NCBI GenBank assembly: GCA_023954375.1
Contig: JAMLIC010000007.1
Span: 174,144 to 238,143, forward strand
Direction of reading: 5' to 3'
Source of the DNA: Planctomycetota bacterium
GTDB taxonomy: Bacteria > Planctomycetota > J058
DNA length: 64,000 nt
In this document: positions 63,972 to 64,000 of the stretch, in pieces
How the letters are laid out: each line of letters begins with the position of its first letter
Position numbering within the stretch: the first letter of the stretch is position 1
Position numbers and translations under genes: made by a program
Notes under the pieces: generated by a model
The model's database searches: none
The model's input: only the letters and a program-made list of their open reading frames with translations
What the model was told of the DNA's origin: nothing

Positions 63972-64000
63972 CGAACGGCAGCGCCCGCCCTCCTCCGCCG

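Larger units (their letters stand above)
63605..64000. other. 396-base intergenic end of the window, hairpin-rich
   Basis: I see no supported gene here; a 63-codon frame on the - strand (63966-63775) has only Ala/Ser/Pro/Gly composition and no start context. The stretch contains three perfect inverted repeats (listed next) and a 12-mer shared with the pilT 3' region. The upstream region of the methyltransferase operon is presumably in the left part, but no clear promoter is visible. Confidence 0.6.

Overview
The window is very GC-rich (roughly three quarters G+C by eye), has densely packed genes on both strands and many GTG starts and 1-4 base gene overlaps. It contains no rRNA, tRNA, CRISPR array, transposase or phage gene that I can see. 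Ser/Thr kinases of the 'MDWGLA' type fused to WD40 propellers, an FHA-zinc-ribbon kinase, a pseudokinase, an ECF sigma/anti-sigma operon with low-complexity envelope proteins, PilT, and many secreted or lipoprotein unknowns point to a large-genome, Planctomycetota-like bacterium (Myxococcota is the main alternative). This placement is inference from gene content.

Layout. 0-3.2 kb: the end of a TPR gene, a frame-disrupted membrane protein and uridine kinase. 3.3-8 kb: a giant kinase-WD40 protein, then a 346-base divergent region with a boxA-like motif, hairpins and a triple repeat. 8.3-10.2 kb: an unknown protein, a hot-dog thioesterase and an AlkB-like dioxygenase. 10.2-14.9 kb: an envelope regulatory operon of anti-sigma/FecR-like protein, ECF sigma, DUF4382-like lipoprotein and HEAT-like lipoprotein. 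15-21.2 kb: GAF/Fis-like protein, a propeller protein, a beta-hydroxyacid dehydrogenase, a secreted clan-CD-like peptidase candidate and a tail-anchored pseudokinase. 21.4-25.2 kb: a small protein overlapping a Bd3614-like deaminase, and a long U32 protein. 25.3-41 kb: two NRPS-type proteins (A-T-C-terminal unknown domain; A*-C-A-T-TE) flanking a secreted unknown, an AGCS symporter, a Planctomycete-type hypothetical, a secretin-like STN protein and a molybdopterin oxidoreductase. 41-44.4 kb: PAP2 phosphatase, DUF697-SHOCT protein, PLP enzyme, unknown. 44.4-48.3 kb: operon of FHA kinase, CoaB-GNAT-Nudix fusion and double ACT protein. 48.4-51.5 kb: Bax-inhibitor protein, lipoprotein, methyltransferase, GmhB phosphatase. 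51.6-54.8 kb: two MBL hydrolases and pilT behind a near-consensus sigma70 promoter. 54.9-58 kb: an NtrC-type regulator divergent from a degenerate histidine kinase that overlaps an orphan Hsp70 substrate-binding-like domain. 58-64 kb: C39-like peptidase, ETHE1-like MBL protein, a frame-disrupted zinc-ribbon/TPR gene, a GT-C-like membrane protein and a methyltransferase, ending in a hairpin-rich intergenic stretch.

How the parts fit. The strongest candidate for an undescribed system is the split, partly degenerate NRPS pair at 25-41 kb: one protein charges a carrier and carries an unknown C-terminal domain, the other starts with a dead adenylation domain and ends in a thioesterase, and a molybdoenzyme lies directly upstream of it. 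A second theme is signalling by degenerate modules: a kinase without the catalytic Asp, a histidine kinase without a recognisable ATP site, and a stand-alone Hsp70 peptide-binding fold. Two genes show clustered frame changes that look like missing bases in the assembly, so reading frames there should be treated with care.
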